A stretch of 28,450 nt of DNA from JAVBSN01 sp031556525 (GTDB lineage Bacteria > Bacillota > Clostridia > Lachnospirales > Lachnospiraceae), in assembly GCA_031556525.1 (NCBI GenBank), contig JAVBSS010000027.1, forward strand, positions 1-28,450, given 5' to 3'. The stretch's first letter is position 1. Each line of letters starts with the position of its first letter. The notes under the pieces are model-generated. The model searched no databases and had not been told where the DNA came from. It was given only the letters and a program-made list of their open reading frames with translations. Made by a program: the position numbers and the translations under genes. Of this stretch, positions 1-5,368 are shown in pieces.

Positions 1-6
1 CAGAAA

Positions 7-282
7 TTATGCGTTAACTGTATCCTTTAAAGCTTTACCAGCTTTAAATTTTGGAGCTTTTGAAGCTGCGATTGGCATTGGCTCGCCAGTCTTAGGATTT
101 CTTCCTTCTCTAGCTGGTCTATCAGCTACTTCGAAAGTACCAAATCCAACTAATTGGATCTTCTCGCCTTTCTTTAACTCCTCTGTTACAACGTCAGTGA
201 AAGCTTTTAAAGCCTTCTCAGCATCCTTCTTTGATAATTCAGTCTTCTCAGCAATTGCTGCAACTAATTCAGTCTTGTTCAT
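7..282 (-). CDS. hup: HU family DNA-binding protein
   Basis: This 91-residue protein has the full length of bacterial HU, the small histone-like protein that dimerises and bends DNA non-specifically in the nucleoid. Visible hallmarks are the N-terminal helix pair (residues 1-40), the GFGTFEV strand near 47-53, and the beta arm carrying the RNPKTGE motif near 61-67, whose proline intercalates DNA in the family. The start is supported by an AGGAGG ribosome binding site at 293-298. A consensus-like promoter lies at 375-403, so hup has its own transcription start even though it sits behind spoVT. HU next to the spoVT/mfd region is also the order in Bacillus and many Clostridia. The stop is at 7-9, so any terminator is outside the window. 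Confidence 0.97.
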   Translation of the reverse strand: MNKTELVAAIAEKTELSKKDAEKALKAFTDVVTEELKKGEKIQLVGFGTFEVADRPAREGRNPKTGEPMPIAASKAPKFKAGKALKDTVNA

Positions 283-374
283 AGGAATAATTCCTCCTCT
301 AAAAAATTAATTTTATGTAACCCCCATGGGTATACAATGTAAGTAGCACTTTTCATTTATGTGCCCTATTGATA

Positions 375-403
375 GTTATAACTGTTCTTCTAAGATTTGT
401 CAA
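375..403 (-). promoter_or_regulatory. SigmaA-type promoter of hup
   Basis: Read on the minus strand there is a perfect -35 TTGACA (398-403), a 17-bp spacer, and -10 TATAAC (375-380, one mismatch to consensus). The start would fall near 368, giving a leader of about 85 nt to the hup ATG at 282. Boxes seen in sequence; activity inferred. Confidence 0.75.
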
Positions 404-454
404 GTAATTCAAGGCAAAAATGACCATTTTTTATGGAATTTTTTGCAAAAACTA

Positions 455-490
455 TGCAATATGCAAGGGCATACGCTGGCATATGCCCTT
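455..490 (-). terminator. Weak hairpin after spoVT
   Basis: A perfect 9-bp inverted repeat AAGGGCATA (465-473) / TATGCCCTT (482-490) with an 8-nt loop begins nine bases past the spoVT stop codon. On the minus strand a short T5 run follows only about 10-15 nt beyond the stem, so this may be a leaky terminator or an mRNA-end-stabilising hairpin. Confidence 0.45.
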
Positions 491-498
491 ATATATTT

Positions 499-1047
499 TT
501 AACCTTCCATTTGTCTACCTAAGAAATTGGCTGCGACACTTGCCATTTTTTCTTCTATTTCACCAAGATTGTCGTTATCATCCTTAGAAAGTATAATAAC
601 TGCACCTATTGCATCGCCTTCTGAAATAATAGTATGAACTATTTGAGTTTTGTATTCGCTATCATCTCCAGATACTAGTCGCACATAGTTTCTATCGCCT
701 TTGTTTGCAATTACTGATACTCTATCATTAATAGCTTCTTCCAAATCCTTATGCAATTGTTTTCCTAATAGATCTTTTTTAGAAATTCCTGCGACTGCTA
801 TTATTTGATCCCTATCACTTACACACACTGGATGCCCAATAACTTGTGCCGTTGCATCCACATATTGTTGTGCAAAGTTACTTAGTTCACCTATTGGAGA
901 ATATTTTTTCAAGATGATTTCTCCATCTTTGTCTGTAAATATCTCTAAAGGATCTCCTTCTCTAATTCTTAGAGTTCTTCTAATTTCCTTAGGTACTACT
1001 ACACGCCCCAAATCATCTATACGTCTTACTATTCCCGTTGCTTTCAT
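499..1047 (-). CDS. spoVT: Stage V sporulation protein T (AbrB-family regulator)
   Basis: SpoVT is a forespore transcription regulator made of an N-terminal AbrB-type swapped-hairpin DNA-binding domain and a C-terminal GAF-like domain. The AbrB part is unmistakable: KATGIVRRIDDLGRVVVPKE, followed by the IRRTLRIREGDPLEIF strand. Residues about 55-180 form the GAF-like half. The chosen start at 1047 gives 182 residues beginning MKATGIVRRI, as in known SpoVT proteins. An in-frame ATG 18 bases upstream lies in the ribosome binding site itself (GGAGG at about 1060-1064), so it is unlikely to be used. Possible -35 TTGCAA (1098-1103) and -10 CTAAAT (1074-1079) boxes are weak, and I could not identify a convincing SigmaG promoter. 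Confidence 0.95.
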   Translation of the reverse strand: MKATGIVRRIDDLGRVVVPKEIRRTLRIREGDPLEIFTDKDGEIILKKYSPIGELSNFAQQYVDATAQVIGHPVCVSDRDQIIAVAGISKKDLLGKQLHKDLEEAINDRVSVIANKGDRNYVRLVSGDDSEYKTQIVHTIISEGDAIGAVIILSKDDNDNLGEIEEKMASVAANFLGRQMEG

Positions 1048-1227
1048 AAAACTATATTCCTCCATTTAACATAATTTAGTGTCGCGGCCTTACTTACTTG
1101 CAAGAATCAGTCGCAACCGCCAGATTAAAAATTTGTTTTTCAATCCTAATCGTTTTATATATGAATATATTGTTTGTTAAATGTGGGAATTTATACATGT
1201 TATTTTGTTTTTTATTTTTTATTTTTA

Positions 1228-1749
1228 TTATTCATTTATTTCAACTACAAATCTCCATAATATATCTCTATATTCAGGGGTTGCATAATCAATTCCAATT
1301 CGTTTGCTTGTAGTATATTTTGGTTCATATCCATCATCTTCTATCCAAAGTTCATTAGAACTAAGCATATCTATACCATTTAAACCTCTATCTATATTCA
1401 TTGCTTTAGTTAACTTCCCTGGACCATTATATCCTTCTACACCTCTTATTAGCACTGCTTCTGGATGTCCAACTTTGCCTGTTACAACATTAAATAGGTT
1501 GTGAATTCCATAGCATAAATATACATATGAAGTGCCTCCTATTTCATATAAAACCTTTGTACGCTCTGTTTTTCCCTTGCTAGCATGGCAGGCTGTATCT
1601 TCCTCCCCATAGTAACATTCTGTTTCAGTTATTCTATATTTAATTATTTCACCGTCTACATTTCTACATAGTAATTTCCCTAGTAATCTAGGAGCTATGT
1701 CTGTAGCAGGTTGTGTATAAAATTCTCTTGCTAGTTTTTGATTTTTCAT
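1228..1749 (-). CDS. Putative 3-methyladenine DNA glycosylase (AAG/MPG family)
   Basis: This family removes alkylated or deaminated purines from DNA as the first step of base-excision repair. Family signatures are in order: RLLGKLL (21-27), the ETECYYG active-site segment (42-48, with E44 the probable catalytic glutamate), the histidine of DTACHAS (H55), YVYLCYGIHNLFNVVT (75-90), EAVLIRGVE (97-105) and the nucleic-acid-binding GPGKLTKAM (109-117). At 173 residues it is slightly short but complete, ending with a WRF motif. AAGGAGA precedes the ATG. It is transcribed divergently from the sigma-like gene. An extended -10 element TGATATACT lies at 1809-1817. The assignment is family-level; substrate preference is unknown. 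Confidence 0.9.
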   Translation of the reverse strand: MKNQKLAREFYTQPATDIAPRLLGKLLCRNVDGEIIKYRITETECYYGEEDTACHASKGKTERTKVLYEIGGTSYVYLCYGIHNLFNVVTGKVGHPEAVLIRGVEGYNGPGKLTKAMNIDRGLNGIDMLSSNELWIEDDGYEPKYTTSKRIGIDYATPEYRDILWRFVVEINE

Positions 1750-1808
1750 AAGGGTCTCCTTACTTTAAGTATTCTTATAGGCTCGATAACACCTCGCCAA
1801 GTATTCAT

Positions 1809-1837
1809 AGTATATCACATATTCCTTGTTCTATTTG
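1809..1837 (-). promoter_or_regulatory. Possible extended -10 promoter of the DNA glycosylase gene
   Basis: On the minus strand TATACT (1809-1814) is preceded by TGA (1815-1817), an extended -10 arrangement. The -35 region (1832-1837, CAAATA) is poor. The predicted leader is about 50 nt. Confidence 0.35.
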
Positions 1838-1893
1838 CCATTAATTCTCCTTCGTGTTACACTTATATAACACTAATTATTTGGAGGAATCAT

Positions 1894-2670
1894 ATGTTAT
1901 CTAGAGAATCATTTACCGAAACATTACACTTAGTTGCAGAGATTGCAAAAACTCAAGAGACACCTCTTACAGAAGAAGAGATCAATTCTTATTTCAAGGA
2001 TATCGAATTAACTACCGAGCAAAAAACTCTTATATATAATCATTTAACCACTATACATTCAGCCGATGAGGAAGATGAACCAATAGACAATATTGATGAT
2101 ACAAACGATGAGGAACCTAACGCTGAATCCGATAGTTCTGATGATGTTGAAGCTTTCCTTAATCTACCTTTTGTTAAAATGTATCTAGAAGATATAAAAG
2201 GTCTAGATTCTCTATCCGAAGATGATTTAGATTCTCAATACGAGAAGCTTGTTACTGGCGATGAAGCTTCAGTTAATATTATACTTGATAATTGGTATAT
2301 AAAGGTTGTTGATATTGCTAAGTGCTATGCTTCTATGAATGTTAATATGGAAGATGTAATACAAGAGGGTAACATAGGCTTATTTCAAGTAATAAGTTCA
2401 TTATTAGGTTCAAATGAAACCTTAGATTTTGACAATTATATTGAAGATGCTGTTAAAACCTCTATGATAACTTTTATTAACGAATTCTTAGACGAAGATA
2501 CCTTAGAAAATTCTATTATCGCTAAAGTTTCGCTACTAACCGAAGCTAAAATAAAATTGTCTACTGAACTTAACCGTGAACCTTCTGTTAAAGAATTAAG
2601 TGATTACACTAAACTCGAAGAAGATGAAATATCTGACGTTCTTTCACTTATTAGAGAAGCAAAGAACTAA
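1894..2670 (+). CDS. Sigma-70-like protein lacking regions 2.3-2.4 and 4
   Basis: The protein has 258 residues from the ATG that follows GGAGGAATCAT; the upstream in-frame extension has no ribosome binding site. Residues 1-55 are a helical N-terminal domain, possibly like sigma region 1.1. Residues 58-84 are a strongly acidic linker. Residues 90-123 resemble sigma region 1.2 (FVKMYLEDIKGLDSLSEDDL). Residues 125-165 resemble regions 2.1-2.2, ending in DVIQEGNIGL, the core-polymerase-binding motif of sigma-70 proteins. Where regions 2.3-2.4 should supply aromatic promoter-melting residues, the sequence is acidic and unrelated (172-205). Residues 211-255 resemble region 3, including the LNREPSVKEL motif. 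No region 4 helix-turn-helix follows. This suggests a polymerase-binding protein that cannot recognise promoters alone. The function is unknown to me. Confidence 0.75.
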   Translation: MLSRESFTETLHLVAEIAKTQETPLTEEEINSYFKDIELTTEQKTLIYNHLTTIHSADEEDEPIDNIDDTNDEEPNAESDSSDDVEAFLNLPFVKMYLEDIKGLDSLSEDDLDSQYEKLVTGDEASVNIILDNWYIKVVDIAKCYASMNVNMEDVIQEGNIGLFQVISSLLGSNETLDFDNYIEDAVKTSMITFINEFLDEDTLENSIIAKVSLLTEAKIKLSTELNREPSVKELSDYTKLEEDEISDVLSLIREAKN

Positions 2671-2705
2671 ATATTACTATTCAAACTATGATTATTATGT
2701 TTTAT

Positions 2706-2764
2706 AAAAACAGTGGCTATAATAATAAACATTCCTATAGGAAGTATTTATTATTATAGCCACT
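2706..2764. terminator. Bidirectional terminator between sigma-like gene and upp
   Basis: Perfect 18-bp arms lie at 2712-2729 and 2747-2764. The 17-nt loop contains the 12-bp palindrome TTCCTATAGGAA (2732-2743). On the minus strand a T5 run (2706-2710) follows directly, giving a good intrinsic terminator for upp. For the plus-strand gene the hairpin is present but the trailing T tract is weaker. Confidence 0.85.
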
Positions 2765-2783
2765 ACTTAATTTATTTATATAA

Positions 2784-3416
2784 TTATTTTGTTCCGAATA
2801 TTCTATCTCCAGCATCGCCAAGTCCTGGACATATATATGCTGCTTCGTTAAGACATCTATCTAATTGACCTACATATATCTGCACATCTGGATGCTCTGC
2901 CGCTAATTTTTCTAAACCTTCTGGCGCTGCAATAATTGCCATAAACTTAATGTTCTTTCCGCCATGTGACTTTATCTGTGCAATAGCATCTACTGCTGAA
3001 CCACCTGTTGCTAACATTGGATCTGTAACAACGATTGTTCTCTCTTCAATAGGTATTGGTAATTTGCAATAGTATTCTTGTGGCATATGAGTTTCTTCAT
3101 CTCTATATAATCCTATATGTCCTACTTTAGCTGTTGGTGTAAGAGCTAGTATTCCTCCCACCATTCCAAGTCCCGCTCTTAATATAGGCACTACTGCTAG
3201 CTTTCTTCCTGCAATCATAGGTGTCATGCAAGTCTCAATAGGAGTCTCAATCTCAACATCTTCTATTGGTAGATCTCTTAGCGCCTCATAACCCATCAAC
3301 ATTGCTATCTCTTCTACTAGCTTTCTAAACTCATTAGTTCCAGTATTCTTATCTCTTAACATAGAAATCTTATGCTTTATTAATGGATGATCCAAAATAT
3401 ATACGTTCTCGTTCAT
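2784..3416 (-). CDS. upp: Uracil phosphoribosyltransferase
   Basis: This enzyme converts uracil and PRPP to UMP and pyrophosphate in cytosolic pyrimidine salvage. The 210-residue length is typical. The PRPP-binding motif VVTDPMLATGGSA (about 128-140) is intact. So are the VPILRAGLGM segment (about 76-85) and the C-terminal YICPGLGDAGDRIFGTK, which closes the uracil site in the family. The start follows AAGGAGA with good spacing. It is probably expressed from its own extended -10 promoter at 3461-3469 and ends at a strong hairpin terminator shared with the convergent sigma-like gene. Nothing in the protein is unusual. Confidence 0.98.
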   Translation of the reverse strand: MNENVYILDHPLIKHKISMLRDKNTGTNEFRKLVEEIAMLMGYEALRDLPIEDVEIETPIETCMTPMIAGRKLAVVPILRAGLGMVGGILALTPTAKVGHIGLYRDEETHMPQEYYCKLPIPIEERTIVVTDPMLATGGSAVDAIAQIKSHGGKNIKFMAIIAAPEGLEKLAAEHPDVQIYVGQLDRCLNEAAYICPGLGDAGDRIFGTK

Positions 3417-3460
3417 ATGCTATCTCCTTCGTATTGAAAAGTCTTCTTATATTAAGATAC

Positions 3461-3489
3461 ATTATAGCATAATACATTCTCTAATTAAA
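3461..3489 (-). promoter_or_regulatory. Probable extended -10 promoter of upp
   Basis: The minus strand reads TGCTATAAT, a perfect -10 (3461-3466) with a TG dinucleotide in the extended position. The -35 (3484-3489, TTTAAT) is poor and overlaps a 13-bp palindrome CTAATT-A-AATTAG (3481-3493), which could be an operator or part of the end of the upstream transcript. Confidence 0.5.
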
Positions 3490-3495
3490 TTAGTA

Positions 3496-3945
3496 TTACA
3501 ATATTTTTTCTAAAAATGCATTGCATCCTTCCACTATATCATTATAGGTAACGTCAAAGTTTCCTGTATACCAAGGATCTGCTATATCTCGTGGTCTATC
3601 TGAGAAATCAAGCAATTTACATACTTTGTTGTCATTATCATTGTCTATAATTCTCATAATGTTTCTGATATTAAAATCGTCCATTGCAAGTATATAGTCA
3701 TATTTGTTATAGTCACCCTTAGTAAGTTGAACCGATGTCTTCCCCGCTACAGATATATTATATTGTCTAAGCTTATTTCTCGTGCCATGATGTACAGGAT
3801 TACCTATCTCTTCTGTACTAGTTGCAGCAGAGGCTATATAAAATGAATCCTCTAACCCCTTTTCCTTAACTATATCTTTTAATACAAATTCTGCCATTGG
3901 CGAACGACATATGTTGCCGTGGCAGACGAATAGAACTTTTATCAT
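3496..3945 (-). CDS. Low-molecular-weight protein tyrosine phosphatase
   Basis: This is a cytoplasmic phosphatase of the LMW-PTP family, whose members remove phosphate from tyrosine (or arginine, as in YwlE). The N-terminal P-loop is FVCHGNICRSPMAE, with nucleophile C8 and the C-x5-R signature ending at R14. The general-acid aspartate is in the DPWYTG motif (D123-P124). At 149 residues it has normal length. AAGGAGA precedes the ATG. It starts 27 bp after the antitoxin gene on the same strand, so it may be read from the toxin-antitoxin promoter at 4365-4393. No kinase partner is nearby. Tyrosine versus arginine specificity cannot be told from sequence by eye. Confidence 0.92.
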   Translation of the reverse strand: MIKVLFVCHGNICRSPMAEFVLKDIVKEKGLEDSFYIASAATSTEEIGNPVHHGTRNKLRQYNISVAGKTSVQLTKGDYNKYDYILAMDDFNIRNIMRIIDNDNDNKVCKLLDFSDRPRDIADPWYTGNFDVTYNDIVEGCNAFLEKIL

Positions 3946-3972
3946 ATCTTTAATCTCCTTAAAATATACATA

Positions 3973-4260
3973 TTACATTTTGGGTTTAGGTACAAATTCT
4001 ATCTTAAGAACCATACCCATTCCATCTGCTAATCTCTTCAACAAATTAATAGATGGATTCCTTGTTCCATTTTCCAATTTACTTATATCAGCTTGATTAA
4101 TACCACTACGTTCCGCTAATTGTTTTTGTGTTAGATTTTGAGATACTCTTGCATCAACAATTGCTCTAATAACATCAAACTCTGGTTGCAAATTTTCAAA
4201 TTCTTTTTTAAATTCTTCATCCTTTAACTGTTCCGACAAGAAATCATCATATTTTTTCAT
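3973..4260 (-). CDS. HigA-type XRE antitoxin
   Basis: This 95-residue protein has an N-terminal helical segment (KKYDDFLSEQLKDEEFKKEF) and a helix-turn-helix at about 38-80 (LTQKQLAERSGINQADISKLENG). This is the usual layout of antitoxins that partner Gp49/HigB-type RNase toxins. The start at 4260 is preferred: it aligns with the typical MKKYDDFL beginning, has AAAGGTG upstream, and overlaps the last bases of the toxin remnant (4247-4342) in the way intact toxin-antitoxin pairs do. The in-frame extension to 4317 would only translate the toxin remnant out of frame. With no working toxin left, its remaining role is probably autorepression at the palindrome 4368-4387, or control of the downstream phosphatase. 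Partner loss is inferred. Confidence 0.88.
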   Translation of the reverse strand: MKKYDDFLSEQLKDEEFKKEFENLQPEFDVIRAIVDARVSQNLTQKQLAERSGINQADISKLENGTRNPSINLLKRLADGMGMVLKIEFVPKPKM

Positions 4261-4342
4261 TACTACCACACCTTTCCAAATAATTTTTTCTGTATATTTT
4301 CCCATTTTCTTTTTCATAAAATTCTATAGTAAATTTATTCAT
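4247..4342 (-). pseudogene. HigB/Gp49-type toxin with large internal deletion
   Basis: A 31-codon reading frame too short for routine gene calling begins after AGAGGATAA with MNKFTIEFYEKENGK and ends IYRKNYLERCGSNEKI, with its TGA inside the antitoxin gene. The first part matches the standard opening of phage-derived Gp49/HigB toxins (FTIEFYE..NGK). The second resembles their C-terminal helix (..KKYRxDYLER..). The roughly 70-90 residues expected between them, which carry the RNase core, are missing without loss of frame. I therefore read it as a toxin inactivated by internal deletion. Family resemblance is from memory of the motif. The ATG, ribosome binding site and overlap with the antitoxin are directly visible. 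Confidence 0.7.
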
Positions 4343-4364
4343 TTATCCTCTCATTCTTAATATC

Positions 4365-4393
4365 ATTATATGGTATATATGCCATATTGTCAA
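4365..4393 (-). promoter_or_regulatory. Consensus promoter and operator of the toxin-antitoxin unit
   Basis: Minus-strand -35 TTGACA (4388-4393) and -10 TATAAT (4365-4370) are both perfect and 17 bp apart. The spacer and part of the -10 form a 20-bp palindrome (4368-4387) matching at 9 of 10 symmetric pairs (ATATGG...CCATAT). This position is ideal for autorepression by the HigA-like protein. Boxes and symmetry are seen; repression is inferred from the family. Confidence 0.8.
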
Positions 4394-4503
4394 TTTTATC
4401 ATCCACTTATACATTATATAATATTTCTTTACATTTTTCCATATTTTCTTATAATAAAAAATAACGACACAGAACATATCACCATTCCGCATCGCCATTT
4501 TAC

Positions 4504-5337
4504 TTATAGCAAACTCTTATTTTGTCTTTCTTCAATAATCCTGTTCTTCTTTCGCACATCTCGATATGTACCCCAGATACATGCTGACGCAAACAGCAAA
4601 ACTGCTGCACCTCCTAATGAAAGCATATAATATTCAAAAGCTGCATTATCCTTTGTTACATTACTACAATATATTTTCCCATTATACATATAAACATCTA
4701 CCGGACAATGCATATCTTGTGCAAAATTACAAGCACTTGCAAAATGATCGTCACGTGTTACGATTTTATATGTCTCATTCTTATATTTAAGAGTAATTGT
4801 ATATTCTCTTATTCGTGGTGCTCTATACCTATATATCTTATCTATTATACGGGAATCTATATCTTTTACATAGGCTTGTACGCTTTCATAATCTGAATTA
4901 ACCCCTTTACTCAAATCAACTTTTATATATAGCGCAACTGCAATAACTATAGAAATTATAAATACCACAGATGCAAGAATTCCTATAGCTCTAAGTTCAT
5001 TTTCTCTTTCCTTATCGTAACAATCGTCGCTAATATTATTTTCTCTGGTATTTTCGTCGTGAGCTTTCTTTTCTTTACCCTGTGTATTCTTCTTATTCCA
5101 ATGTAAGCGTTCCTTGGAACGTTTTTTTTGCCTTAAAAATTTTCCATAAATAAGTCTATGAGCCATGACAATAAGACCTATGCCAATACATAGTATTATT
5201 GCACATAATACATACATATCCACATATTCTTTTGTAAAACCCTTTTCCCAAACAACCACTATCGCTGTTCGTATACTGACAACACAAAAAAACAAACCTG
5301 ACAGCATAAAAATTATCCCAAATAATTTTTTAAGCAT
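4504..5337 (-). CDS. Membrane protein of unknown function, four predicted TM segments
   Basis: I do not recognise this 277-residue protein with confidence. Hydrophobic segments lie at about 5-28, 41-61, 116-138 and 236-257. A highly charged stretch (65-112, rich in K, E, N, D) separates TM2 from TM3. Residues about 150-225 form a soluble domain between TM3 and TM4 with three cysteines (C203, C211, C224). Its pattern (a variable repeat, YTITLKYKNETYKIV, then CPVDVYMYNGKIY) vaguely recalls DUF3592-type domains. The gene follows the hydrogenase-like/EAL gene by 31 bp on the same strand, so co-transcription is likely. AAGGGATG precedes the start. A functional link to c-di-GMP signalling is only a neighbourhood guess. 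Confidence 0.6.
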   Translation of the reverse strand: MLKKLFGIIFMLSGLFFCVVSIRTAIVVVWEKGFTKEYVDMYVLCAIILCIGIGLIVMAHRLIYGKFLRQKKRSKERLHWNKKNTQGKEKKAHDENTRENNISDDCYDKERENELRAIGILASVVFIISIVIAVALYIKVDLSKGVNSDYESVQAYVKDIDSRIIDKIYRYRAPRIREYTITLKYKNETYKIVTRDDHFASACNFAQDMHCPVDVYMYNGKIYCSNVTKDNAAFEYYMLSLGGAAVLLFASACIWGTYRDVRKKNRIIEERQNKSLL

Positions 5338-5368
5338 ATTTCATCCCTTCTCTTAGTAAAGTGTAAGG

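Noticed and set aside
1098..1313. Hydrophobic 71-residue plus-strand frame
   Set aside because: It overlaps the 3' end of the glycosylase gene, lacks a ribosome binding site, and its hydrophobicity comes from T-rich sequence.
1738..1893. 52-codon upstream extension of the sigma-like protein
   Set aside because: It overlaps the DNA glycosylase start, has no ribosome binding site, and the ATG at 1894 follows a perfect GGAGG.
4261..4317. In-frame N-terminal extension of the antitoxin (start at 4317)
   Set aside because: It would translate the toxin remnant out of frame, lacks a ribosome binding site and does not fit antitoxin family starts; 4260 is better.
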